Assembly: GCA_018058125.1 (NCBI GenBank)
Contig: JAGPCH010000098.1
Location: 1 to 6,352, forward strand
DNA from: Ignavibacteria bacterium
GTDB lineage: Bacteria > Bacteroidota > Ignavibacteria > Tepidaquicellales > Tepidaquicellaceae
Direction: 5' to 3'
DNA: 6,352 bases
The position numbers and the translations under genes are program-made. Below the pieces are notes generated by a model, which ran no database searches, was not told the origin of the DNA, and saw nothing but the letters and a program-made list of their open reading frames with translations. The stretch's first letter is position 1, and the number at the start of each line of letters is the position of its first letter. Below, one piece after another: positions 1 to 6,240 of the stretch.

Positions 1-736
1 CTCCAATACAGATCATGAGTTAAGCGGAATTTATTCCGTAAACCCAGAGGGAAACAATGTTACTCAGCTGATAAGCGGTATCGCAGTCAATCCAGACTGG
101 TCGCCGGATGAAAGTCGTATTGTATTTTCTCAATTTAATGATCTTTATATCTGCAGTTATACCGGAGACAGTATAGTCAGATTAACATTCGGGAGTATCT
201 CAAATGATCCGGAATGGAGCTACTCGGGAGATCTGATCGCATATAACAGATCAAATTCAGTTTCAATGTCTGATATTTTTGTGATACGACCTGACGGTTC
301 GGGTGAAACATTTATTGACAGTAATGGAAAATATCCTTTCTGGGTCACCGGGGATACTTCCATTATATATTTCAAACAAATAAATGAAGGTGAATATAAC
401 TCGCAAATTGGAGATTCACTTGTCCAATATTTTTTTAAAACCGGAAGCATAAATACCATTGCAGTGTTGTCAGGGGATGAATATAAGTATAACAGTTATC
501 CGAATATGACAGATAATGGTATAATTTTCTGCTCAAAGAATAAAAGCGGTTATTCGTATATTTATAAAATTGATCTTAACGGACAAAATATTATCAGATT
601 AACAGAATCTCAGGGTTATTCTCCTGACTTTTGTTTGACTAATTATAAAATTGCTTATACTAACCGAAGCAGAGGTAACGGAAGATTATGGATCATGGAT
701 CAGAACGGTACCAACAAAACTCAATTAACTTATTAA
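1..736 (+). CDS. TolB/PD40-type beta-propeller protein, 3' part (5' end outside window)
   Basis: The frame is open from the window's left edge (first whole codon at base 2) to TAA at 734-736, giving 244 visible residues. The ATG at 266 is internal: the propeller pattern continues unbroken upstream of it. Repeats of about 40 residues carry PD40-like cores, seen as PDWSPDESRIVFS (residues 31-43), PEWSYSGDLIAYN (70-82), YPFWVTGDTSIIYF (111-124), YPNMTDNGIIFCS (near 166) and YSPDFCLTNYKIAYT (near 206). Each is followed by a strand ending in a DG/NG turn and often RLT or QLT, for example IRPDGSGETFI and DLNGQNIIRLT. This is the TolB C-terminal propeller pattern, usually a periplasmic or exported protein-interaction scaffold. 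The protein ends right after the last blade, with no C-terminal sorting domain. The missing N-terminus could hold a signal peptide, lipobox or another domain, so it cannot be called TolB itself. The family is sure; the function is unknown. Confidence 0.85.
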   Translation, partial: SNTDHELSGIYSVNPEGNNVTQLISGIAVNPDWSPDESRIVFSQFNDLYICSYTGDSIVRLTFGSISNDPEWSYSGDLIAYNRSNSVSMSDIFVIRPDGSGETFIDSNGKYPFWVTGDTSIIYFKQINEGEYNSQIGDSLVQYFFKTGSINTIAVLSGDEYKYNSYPNMTDNGIIFCSKNKSGYSYIYKIDLNGQNIIRLTESQGYSPDFCLTNYKIAYTNRSRGNGRLWIMDQNGTNKTQLTY

Positions 737-743
737 CAGATTC

Positions 744-755
744 TATAATATAATG
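744..755 (+). promoter_or_regulatory. Candidate -10 element upstream of dnaG
   Basis: TATAATATAATG lies just after the propeller gene and contains a perfect TATAAT at 744-749. No good TTGACA-like -35 is visible at normal spacing upstream. If used, transcription would start near 756 and the heptad repeat would lie in the 5' leader of dnaG. In AT-rich DNA a TATAAT match is cheap, so this is only a candidate. Confidence 0.25.
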
Positions 756-770
756 CTTATTGATTTTTAT

Positions 771-808
771 TAACTGATTTTAACTATTAACTACTAACTA
801 TTAACTCT
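771..808 (+). repeat. Tandem heptad repeat (TAACTAY) before dnaG
   Basis: Four contiguous 7-base units occupy 781-808: TAACTAT, TAACTAC, TAACTAT, TAACTCT. A fifth unit, TAACTGA, sits at 771-777, separated by TTT. At a larger scale this is a 14-base repeat whose first 12 bases (TAACTATTAACT) are identical at 781-792 and 795-806. Degenerate relatives (TAACTTA at 726, TAACAGA at 734) overlap the end of the propeller gene. Because each unit begins with TAA and 7 is not a multiple of 3, the array places stops in all three forward frames. It ends two bases before the TTG start of dnaG. Function is unknown; it may be a simple-sequence repeat or a leader element. Confidence 0.85.
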
Positions 809-810
809 AA

Positions 811-2658
811 TTGAAGATCCCACCGGAAAAATTTGATGAAATATCCTCGGCAAATGACATTGTAGATGTTGTTTCAGGTTATATTCAGGTAAAGAAAAAA
901 GGCAAATCCTTTCTTGCTCTTTGCCCATTTCATCCGGATAAAAATCCGTCTCTTCACATATCTCAGGCTAAACAGGTTTACCATTGCTTCTCCTGTAAAT
1001 CGAGCGGAAATGTATATACATTTGTACAGAATTTTGAGAAGATAACCTTCATGGAAGCGGTTCAAAAGCTGGCGCTTCGGGCAGGCATTCAGCTGAATTT
1101 AAATTCAAAAGATCCTGATCTCTCCAATGAACTTTCTAAACTCTTTGAAATAAACAAAGCATCTGCAAAATTTTTTCACAGAAATCTCAAAAATCTTTCG
1201 GGAAATGAAAAAGAATTTATTATGGGGTATCTGGATGAAAGGAAAATTGACTTTAAGCTGGCAGAAAAATTCGGAATAGGATATTCGCATAAGAGCTGGG
1301 ATAGTCTGATGAATTATTTTATGGAGGATGAAATTTTTACAAAGCCCGAGCTTGAAAGATCCGGTGTCCTGGTACATAAGGAAGATGACAGCAATGCTGA
1401 TAAATATTATGACCGGTTCAGAGGCAGACTCATGTTCCCGATCTTCAGTGAAAATGATAAAGTTGTTGGATTCGGCGGAAGAAAATTATACGAAGATGAT
1501 CTCGGCGGTAAATATATAAATTCACCCGAATCAAAAATTTACAATAAAAGTAAAGTTCTGTACGGACTTAATTTTGCAAAAGAAAAGATCCGTTATTATG
1601 ATTATGTAATAATTGTAGAAGGATATATGGATCTAATATCTCTTCACAAATTTGGAATTGAAAATGTCGTCGCATCAAGCGGTACGGCGCTTTCTGAAGA
1701 TCAGGTGAATCTGATCTCCCGTTATACCAAGAACATTTGTCTTCTTTTTGATTCTGACCTTGCCGGCATAAAAGCCGCTAAACGCGGTATAGAAATCATT
1801 CTGGAAGCAGGTCTGGAGCTTTCTGTAATCTCACTTCCTGAAGGTGAAGACCCGGACAGTTTTTTAAATAAATATGATAAAACTGAATTTGAGAAATATG
1901 TCTCCGGCAGAAAATCAGTCATAAATTTTATTTCGGATCTTTACACAAAAGAAAATAAACTAAGCTCCGTAGAAGATAAAACAAATTTCATAAAAGAGAT
2001 TATTGGATACATTGGTAAGATTCAGGATAAAATTAAAAGAGCATTCTATATAAAAGAGATAGCTGAATTATATTCATTATATGAATCAGATCTCAGAGAT
2101 GAACTTGAAAAAACACTTAAAGAAAATAAGCCAAAACCATATCTCAGATCTTCCGTCATAATTCCTGAAAAGAAATCCACTAATGGCAGCAGCGGAAAGG
2201 TTGTAATCCTTCCGGAAGAGCATGATATTATTGATCTTTTCATTCATGGAAACGAAGAAGTATTAAACTATCTGGAAAATAATCTTGAAACCGGTTTTAT
2301 TAAAAATCCAACCGTATTGAAAATTGTAGAATATTTTCTTGATGAATACATAGATTCCGGTAAGATCGAATTTTCAAAATCTCTTAATGATATCGAAAGT
2401 GAAGATGCAAAGATATTGATTTCAACAATTGCAGTGCCTCGTCACGAACCAAGTTATTTCAAAAGCAATTCAAGGGATCATCTGCTTAATAAAGGTGTGC
2501 AGATGGAATACAGTTTGAAATATGCTAAGGATGTGATAAAAAAAATAAAACTTCGTCAGCTTGAAGAAGACCGCCTTACTTTAAAAAAATATCCGGACAA
2601 AATACTCGAGGTTTTTGAGATAACTAAAAAGATAAATGAGTTAAAAAAAAGTCCTTAA
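811..2658 (+). CDS. dnaG: DNA primase DnaG
   Basis: Synthesises RNA primers for Okazaki fragments and lagging-strand restart, working with the replicative helicase DnaB. The protein has 615 residues, within the usual 580-660. The N-terminal CHC2 zinc-binding domain has C38, H41, C59 and C62 (CPFH and HCFSC). The catalytic core carries the basic motif DRFRGRLMFPIF (201-212) and FGGRKL (221-226). The TOPRIM domain has its metal-binding acidic residues in VEGYMD (269-274) and LLFDSDLAG (311-319). The C-terminal 150 residues should form the helicase-binding domain but are divergent. The start is TTG: in-frame TAA codons at 802 and 808 exclude anything further upstream, and KIPPEKFDEI matches the family's normal N-terminus. 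No Shine-Dalgarno sequence precedes it. Unlike the classic rpsU-dnaG-rpoD operon, its neighbours here are a propeller gene and a TrmO-like gene. Confidence 0.98.
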   Translation: MKIPPEKFDEISSANDIVDVVSGYIQVKKKGKSFLALCPFHPDKNPSLHISQAKQVYHCFSCKSSGNVYTFVQNFEKITFMEAVQKLALRAGIQLNLNSKDPDLSNELSKLFEINKASAKFFHRNLKNLSGNEKEFIMGYLDERKIDFKLAEKFGIGYSHKSWDSLMNYFMEDEIFTKPELERSGVLVHKEDDSNADKYYDRFRGRLMFPIFSENDKVVGFGGRKLYEDDLGGKYINSPESKIYNKSKVLYGLNFAKEKIRYYDYVIIVEGYMDLISLHKFGIENVVASSGTALSEDQVNLISRYTKNICLLFDSDLAGIKAAKRGIEIILEAGLELSVISLPEGEDPDSFLNKYDKTEFEKYVSGRKSVINFISDLYTKENKLSSVEDKTNFIKEIIGYIGKIQDKIKRAFYIKEIAELYSLYESDLRDELEKTLKENKPKPYLRSSVIIPEKKSTNGSSGKVVILPEEHDIIDLFIHGNEEVLNYLENNLETGFIKNPTVLKIVEYFLDEYIDSGKIEFSKSLNDIESEDAKILISTIAVPRHEPSYFKSNSRDHLLNKGVQMEYSLKYAKDVIKKIKLRQLEEDRLTLKKYPDKILEVFEITKKINELKKSP

Positions 2659-2679
2659 TGAAACTGATTTTTATAATTT

Positions 2680-2712
2680 ACCGGAAATAGGAATTCTTTG
2701 AATCCTTTCGGT
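2680..2712 (+). other. Imperfect hairpin in the dnaG-trmO spacer
   Basis: The left arm ACCGGAAATAGGAATTC (2680-2696) and right arm GAATCCTTTCGGT (2700-2712) can pair around a TTT loop. All 13 right-arm bases pair if four left-arm bases (G, TA, A) bulge out. No U-tract follows, so it is a poor intrinsic terminator; it may be an RNA structure in a dnaG-trmO transcript or chance. Pairing was judged by eye. Confidence 0.3.
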
Positions 2713-2772
2713 CCTTTAAACGTTTAACATCAGGAATTTTCAATAATTAAAACAAAAACAATTCAAGACATT

Positions 2773-3231
2773 ATGTTCTCTATTGAACCTATCGCATTTG
2801 TAAAAAACAACAGAAAAACTGCCGAAGATGACTTTTGGGGAGATGAAGTTTCGGAAATAGCTATTAGTAAAAAAATTTCAGAGAAGAGTCTTATAGGAAT
2901 TACTGATTTCTCACATCTTGAAATCATATTTTATTTCCATCTCGCAGATCCTTCCGGGATAAGCATTTCTTCATCGCATCCCAGAGGTAACAAAGAATTT
3001 CCGGAAGTCGGGATATTTTCCCAGAGAAGAAAGGCAAGACCGAATTTACTTGGTACTACAATTGTCAAACTTATAAAAGCCGAAAAGAATGTACTGACTG
3101 TATCCGGACTGGATGCAATAGACGGAACACCTGTAATTGATATAAAACCTGTATTCAAAGAGTTTCTACCCCGTGAGAAAATCATTCAGCCTGAATGGAC
3201 TTCTAGATTAATGGAAAAATACTGGGGTTGA
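2773..3231 (+). CDS. Short TrmO/TsaA-family protein, probable SAM-dependent tRNA methyltransferase
   Basis: The family type enzyme, E. coli TrmO, uses S-adenosylmethionine to N6-methylate t6A37 in threonine tRNA. Here the 152 residues cover essentially only the conserved beta-barrel domain. Family blocks appear in order: IEPIAFVKNNR (4-14), EDDFWG (18-23), DFSHLEIIFYFH (45-56), HPRGNKEFPEVGIFSQR (69-85), RPNLLGTTIVKL (89-100) and GLDAIDGTPVIDIKP (112-126). The C-terminal domain of the ~235-residue E. coli protein is missing, as in the short archaeal-type members. Target and position of methylation are therefore not certain, and no symbol is assigned. ATG 2773 is the first start after an in-frame TAA at 2725, and the family N-terminus begins at once. 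No Shine-Dalgarno is seen. It lies 114 bases after dnaG and may be co-transcribed with it. Confidence 0.88.
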   Translation: MFSIEPIAFVKNNRKTAEDDFWGDEVSEIAISKKISEKSLIGITDFSHLEIIFYFHLADPSGISISSSHPRGNKEFPEVGIFSQRRKARPNLLGTTIVKLIKAEKNVLTVSGLDAIDGTPVIDIKPVFKEFLPREKIIQPEWTSRLMEKYWG

Positions 3232-3261
3232 GAATTTTAACTTATTCTGTCTATTTTTTTT
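3231..3261 (+). terminator. Weak candidate terminator after the TrmO-like gene
   Basis: AGAAT (3231-3235) can pair with ATTCT (3244-3248) around an 8-base loop, followed after five bases by a run of eight T (3254-3261). The stem is short and AT-rich, so intrinsic termination would be inefficient. The T-run and the larger spacer make this the best transcript boundary between the TrmO-like gene and nusB. Confidence 0.22.
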
Positions 3262-3285
3262 CCCCTATATTATTACAAAACAATA

Positions 3286-3313
3286 TTGATAATCAATCAA
3301 ATTCTACTATTAT
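3286..3313 (+). promoter_or_regulatory. Candidate sigma-70-like promoter for nusB
   Basis: TTGATA (3286-3291) and TATTAT (3308-3313) are separated by 16 bases, close to housekeeping sigma-factor boxes, and would give a leader of about 55 bases before the nusB ATG. The perfect inverted repeat ATTGAT-A-ATCAAT (3285-3297) overlaps the -35 box and could be an operator. The spacer is extremely AT-rich, so chance matches are likely. If the organism uses Bacteroidota-type promoters, this consensus may not apply. Confidence 0.3.
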
Positions 3314-3376
3314 AAATTTTTATAAAAGAATGTTATATTAAAATTTATTTGATTAATTTTGACAAACAAAAAATAA

Positions 3377-3859
3377 ATGCCACAGTTAAAGAGAAGGGAT
3401 GTCAGAATTAAAATAATGCAGACTTTATATGCTCACGAAATGTCAAAAGAGCCAATCAGTAAAGTCAAGGCTGACCATCTGTCAGAGGTCAAAGACAGAG
3501 AGAATTCGGAGTTTGCAGACAACCTTATTAATTATGTTCTTAAAGATAAAGAGTTATTGGATTCTTACATCCTTGATAAAGTAGTAAATTGGGAAATTGA
3601 AAGAATGGCATTCGTGGACAAGATTGTTCTTCGGATGGGTGTAGCTGAGCTTCTGTATTTCCCCGATATACCGCCGAAGGTTTCTATTAACGAAGCAATT
3701 GATATTTCCAAAGAATACTGTACAAGAAACAGCGGAAAGTTTGTAAACGGAATTCTTGATGCAGTCCTCGATGAGTTAAAAAAAGATAATAAGATCAATA
3801 AGACAGGCAGAGGATTGATCAATGTTAAGAAAAAGAAAAAAACTGCGAAATCTGTCTAA
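3377..3859 (+). CDS. nusB: Transcription antitermination factor NusB
   Basis: NusB pairs with NusE (ribosomal protein S10), binds boxA RNA and helps RNA polymerase read through rRNA operons. The protein has 160 residues and shows the all-helical family pattern: RRDVRIKIMQTLYAHEM (6-22), WEIERMAFVDKIVLRMGVAELLYF (72-95), PPKVSINEAIDISKEY (99-114) and the signature SGKFVNGILDAVLDEL (119-134). It is the compact form, without the long N-terminal extension of many Bacteroidia NusB proteins. The last ~25 residues form a lysine-rich tail (KKKKKTAK), which may aid RNA contact. ATG 3377 places the RR motif at residue 6, as usual. No Shine-Dalgarno; the region before it is A-rich. A 145-base spacer upstream suggests its own promoter. 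Confidence 0.96.
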   Translation: MPQLKRRDVRIKIMQTLYAHEMSKEPISKVKADHLSEVKDRENSEFADNLINYVLKDKELLDSYILDKVVNWEIERMAFVDKIVLRMGVAELLYFPDIPPKVSINEAIDISKEYCTRNSGKFVNGILDAVLDELKKDNKINKTGRGLINVKKKKKTAKSV

Positions 3860-3927
3860 ATGTAATAAAAAATAAATAGTATTTTCTTAGGTTTCCATTT
3901 TATTTTTAACCCGGACATTTTACCTGA

Positions 3928-5253
3928 ATGACATTTCACAAAAATGACAAGAAAATAATAAATGCCTGGTGTATCTATGACTGGTCAAACTCAGTATATT
4001 CACTCGTTATAACTTCCGCCATATTTCCGATCTACTTTCAAAACATTACTTCAGTAAAAGATTCGAACGGACTTGTTATTAAAGATACAGTTTCCTTCTT
4101 CGGGTTTGAAATTATAAACTCGGTTTTGTATTCATATTCATTATCATTTTCTTTTTTACTGATTGCACTCATAAGCCCCGTATTATCTTCAATTGCAGAT
4201 TACTCCGGCAGTAAGAAAATGTTTATGAGGATATTCTGTTATTTAGGAGCATTTTCCTGCTCAGCTTTATTTTTTTTTACCGGAGATACACTTGAGCTTT
4301 CTATGATACTTTTCATACTGGCTAGTATAGGTTTCAGTGGCAGCATAGTTTTTTATAATGCATATTTGCCGGAGATAGCCACTGAAGACAGATTTGATAA
4401 AATAAGCGCCCGGGGATTTGCCCTTGGATATTCCGGAAGCATTATACTTCTGATTTTCAATCTTTCCATGATCTTGTTTCCTGAATTTTACGGCATAAGT
4501 TCTGTCGGCATTGCAACGCGGATTTCATTTCTTACTGTTGGCTTGTGGTGGTTTGGGTTTGCCGCTTACACTTTTCATTATCTGCCTAAAGACATTTATC
4601 ATAAAAAACCCCAGGGAAATTATTTCCTTAACGGCTTCAGGGAATTAGGAAAAGTCCTGAGAGAGTTGAAGAATCAGAAAATGCTGAAACAATTTTTACT
4701 TGCATTCTTCTTTTACAACATGGGAGTTCAGACTGTTTTATATCTTGCTACTATTTTCGGGGATAAAGAGCTCGGACTTTCAAGTGAGTTGTTAATTGCC
4801 ACTATACTTGTACTTCAGTTAGTTGCTGTTGCAGGATCATATTTATTTTCATTTATATCGGGAAAGATCGGGAATATTTATGCTTTGATGATCTCAATAT
4901 TATTCTGGATCACTGTTTCCGTTCTTGCTTACTTCATTACAACGGCTGTACAGTTTATACTCGTAGCAGGACTTGTCGGTCTTACTATGGGAGGGATTCA
5001 GGCATTATCAAGATCAACATATGCAAAGATAATTCCGGATGATACGACTGATCATGCGTCATATTTTAGCTTTTATGATGTTTCGGAAAAAGTTTCAATT
5101 GTTATTGGAACTTTCCTGTATGGATTTATTAATCAGCTGACCGGAAATATGAGAGTAAGTTCATTGGTTCTTTCTGTGTTTTTTATTACCGGATTAATAT
5201 TTCTAAGTAAAATTCCGTCAAAAAAAATATATACTTCAAATATCAGCACTTAA
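3928..5253 (+). CDS. MFS permease, UMF1 (Atg22-like) type
   Basis: A 441-residue integral inner-membrane protein with about 12 predicted helices (near residues 20-38, 66-90, 101-118, 121-144, 164-184, 195-217, 253-275, 286-311, 316-338, 340-360, 385-403 and 411-428) and a long cytoplasmic loop at 220-252 dividing two six-helix halves. The N-terminal block INAWCIYDWSNSVYSLVITSA, the motif-A-like loop IADYSGSKK (89-97) and NMGVQTVLYLATIFGDKELGL (264-284) are typical of bacterial UMF1 permeases related to fungal vacuolar effluxer Atg22. The substrate is unknown; yeast Atg22 exports amino acids from the vacuole, but that should not be carried over. ATG 3928 gives a short cytoplasmic N-terminus directly before the family block. 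No Shine-Dalgarno is visible. It lies 68 bases after nusB without a convincing terminator between. Confidence 0.92.
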   Translation: MTFHKNDKKIINAWCIYDWSNSVYSLVITSAIFPIYFQNITSVKDSNGLVIKDTVSFFGFEIINSVLYSYSLSFSFLLIALISPVLSSIADYSGSKKMFMRIFCYLGAFSCSALFFFTGDTLELSMILFILASIGFSGSIVFYNAYLPEIATEDRFDKISARGFALGYSGSIILLIFNLSMILFPEFYGISSVGIATRISFLTVGLWWFGFAAYTFHYLPKDIYHKKPQGNYFLNGFRELGKVLRELKNQKMLKQFLLAFFFYNMGVQTVLYLATIFGDKELGLSSELLIATILVLQLVAVAGSYLFSFISGKIGNIYALMISILFWITVSVLAYFITTAVQFILVAGLVGLTMGGIQALSRSTYAKIIPDDTTDHASYFSFYDVSEKVSIVIGTFLYGFINQLTGNMRVSSLVLSVFFITGLIFLSKIPSKKIYTSNIST

Positions 5254-5333
5254 AAGTAAAAAGAAATTAATATGAATTTTTTAAAATAAAATCAGATTAC
5301 TATTATTAAAGATATTACAATAAGAAAATTTTA

Positions 5334-5340
5334 AAAGGAG
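5334..5340 (+). promoter_or_regulatory. Strong Shine-Dalgarno site deciding the TTG start
   Basis: AAAGGAG lies 8 bases before TTG 5349. It is the only clear Shine-Dalgarno sequence in front of a gene in this window, and it supports the TTG start of the SirB1-type gene. Confidence 0.8.
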
Positions 5341-5348
5341 AATCGTTT

Positions 5349-6233
5349 TTGATAACTGCAAATGAAACACCTGAAGAATTAACAATAGAATTTGAAAATC
5401 TTATCAAACTTCTTGATGATGAGGATGAAAATATATACGGAAGTATAAAAGAAAGATTTATTTCTCACGGTAACCCGTCATCAGAGTTTCTTAGGAATTA
5501 TTCGGGTAGTGAAAATATTCTTGTTAAAAAAAGAGCATCTGAAATCATTTCTATAATTAATTTCGAAGATACAGAACAAAAATTTCTTAGACTTATAGAA
5601 CGGGATGATCCTGATATTCTTGAAGAAGCAGTATTTCTTATTGCCGCAATGAACTATCCAGGAATCAGTATTAACGAATATGGTTCACAGCTTGATTTAA
5701 TCGCTAAAGAAATTGATCAGCTCTTGAAGAGTTCAGATATTCCGGATAATATTAATATTCTTGATACTTTAAACATTATAAATGAATATCTTTTTTTTAA
5801 AAAAGGATACAAAGGTAATGAGGAAAATTATTATGATCCAGATAACAGCTATATGAATAAAGTAATGGATGATAAAAAAGGGATTCCTATAACTTTGTCA
5901 ATTTTATATTTATTTATAACAAGAAGACTTGGACTACCTGTTTATGGTTTAAGCCTTCCAGGACATTTCATCCTTAAATATGCCGATGAAAAGGAAGAAT
6001 TTTTTATAGATCCCTTTAACAAAGGAATAATTATATCTGTAAAAGATGCGCAAAATTTTATAAAAAAAATCGGCATGACAGATGAAGAGTTTAAAGGAAT
6101 TCCATATCTAAAGAACTCGACAGACCGGGAAATTATTTTAAGAGTAATGAGAAATCTTTCCGGTATATATAAAAAAACCGGAGATTTACTTAGAATGGAA
6201 CAAATAGAAAAAATTATGTCTTATTTTGTATGA
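5349..6233 (+). CDS. SirB1-type transglutaminase-like protein with helical N-terminal region
   Basis: A 294-residue predicted cytoplasmic protein of the SirB1/transglutaminase-like superfamily. The core reads NSYMNKVMDDKKGIPITLSILYLFITRRLGLPVYGLSLPGHF in segments at 166-207: KKGIPITLS (176-184), RRLGLPVYG (192-200) and PGHF (204-207, H206), followed by FIDPFNKG (219-226, D221). Residues 10-150 are mostly helical and acidic (LIKLLDDEDENIYGSIKERF at 18-37) and look like degenerate HEAT-type repeats. The C-terminus (258-291) is a helical, TPR-like end. The translation contains no cysteine, so the Cys-His-Asp transglutaminase or protease mechanism cannot operate; H206 and D221 remain. SirB1 relatives generally have no proven activity. 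Start TTG with a strong Shine-Dalgarno. It is followed after 7 bases by an exported-protein gene, so the two are likely co-transcribed. Confidence 0.85.
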   Translation: MITANETPEELTIEFENLIKLLDDEDENIYGSIKERFISHGNPSSEFLRNYSGSENILVKKRASEIISIINFEDTEQKFLRLIERDDPDILEEAVFLIAAMNYPGISINEYGSQLDLIAKEIDQLLKSSDIPDNINILDTLNIINEYLFFKKGYKGNEENYYDPDNSYMNKVMDDKKGIPITLSILYLFITRRLGLPVYGLSLPGHFILKYADEKEEFFIDPFNKGIIISVKDAQNFIKKIGMTDEEFKGIPYLKNSTDREIILRVMRNLSGIYKKTGDLLRMEQIEKIMSYFV

Positions 6234-6240
6234 TAAAATT

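Noticed and set aside
1105..1377. Reverse-strand open frame inside dnaG (also 874-1065, 1722-1922 and 2046-2243)
   Set aside because: These overlap well-conserved primase domains on the other strand, match no family, and are shadows of the real frame.
1328..1519. Forward open frame of 63 codons in another frame inside dnaG
   Set aside because: It overlaps the conserved RNA polymerase basic region of the primase, has no ribosome binding site, and its translation looks like no known protein.
2643..2650. Run of eight A near the end of dnaG as a slippage or frameshift site
   Set aside because: It lies five codons before the stop, and the frame reads cleanly through. Slippage would alter only the extreme C-terminus, and A-runs are common in this sequence.
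2716..2727. Perfect palindrome TTAAACGTTTAA
   Set aside because: A 12-base palindrome of this AT-rich kind is expected about once or more by chance in a window of this size, and nothing else marks it as an operator.
2931..3185. Reverse-strand frame opposite the TrmO-like gene (and 3565-3822 opposite nusB, 220-459 opposite the propeller gene)
   Set aside because: All lie opposite clearly conserved coding sequence and have no supporting start signals.
3860..3927. Possible terminator after nusB
   Set aside because: T-rich stretches exist, but no stem precedes them.
5254..5348. Possible terminator or promoter between the MFS and SirB1-type genes
   Set aside because: Only AT-rich sequence with no stable stem or convincing promoter pair was seen; the Shine-Dalgarno is the sole supported signal.
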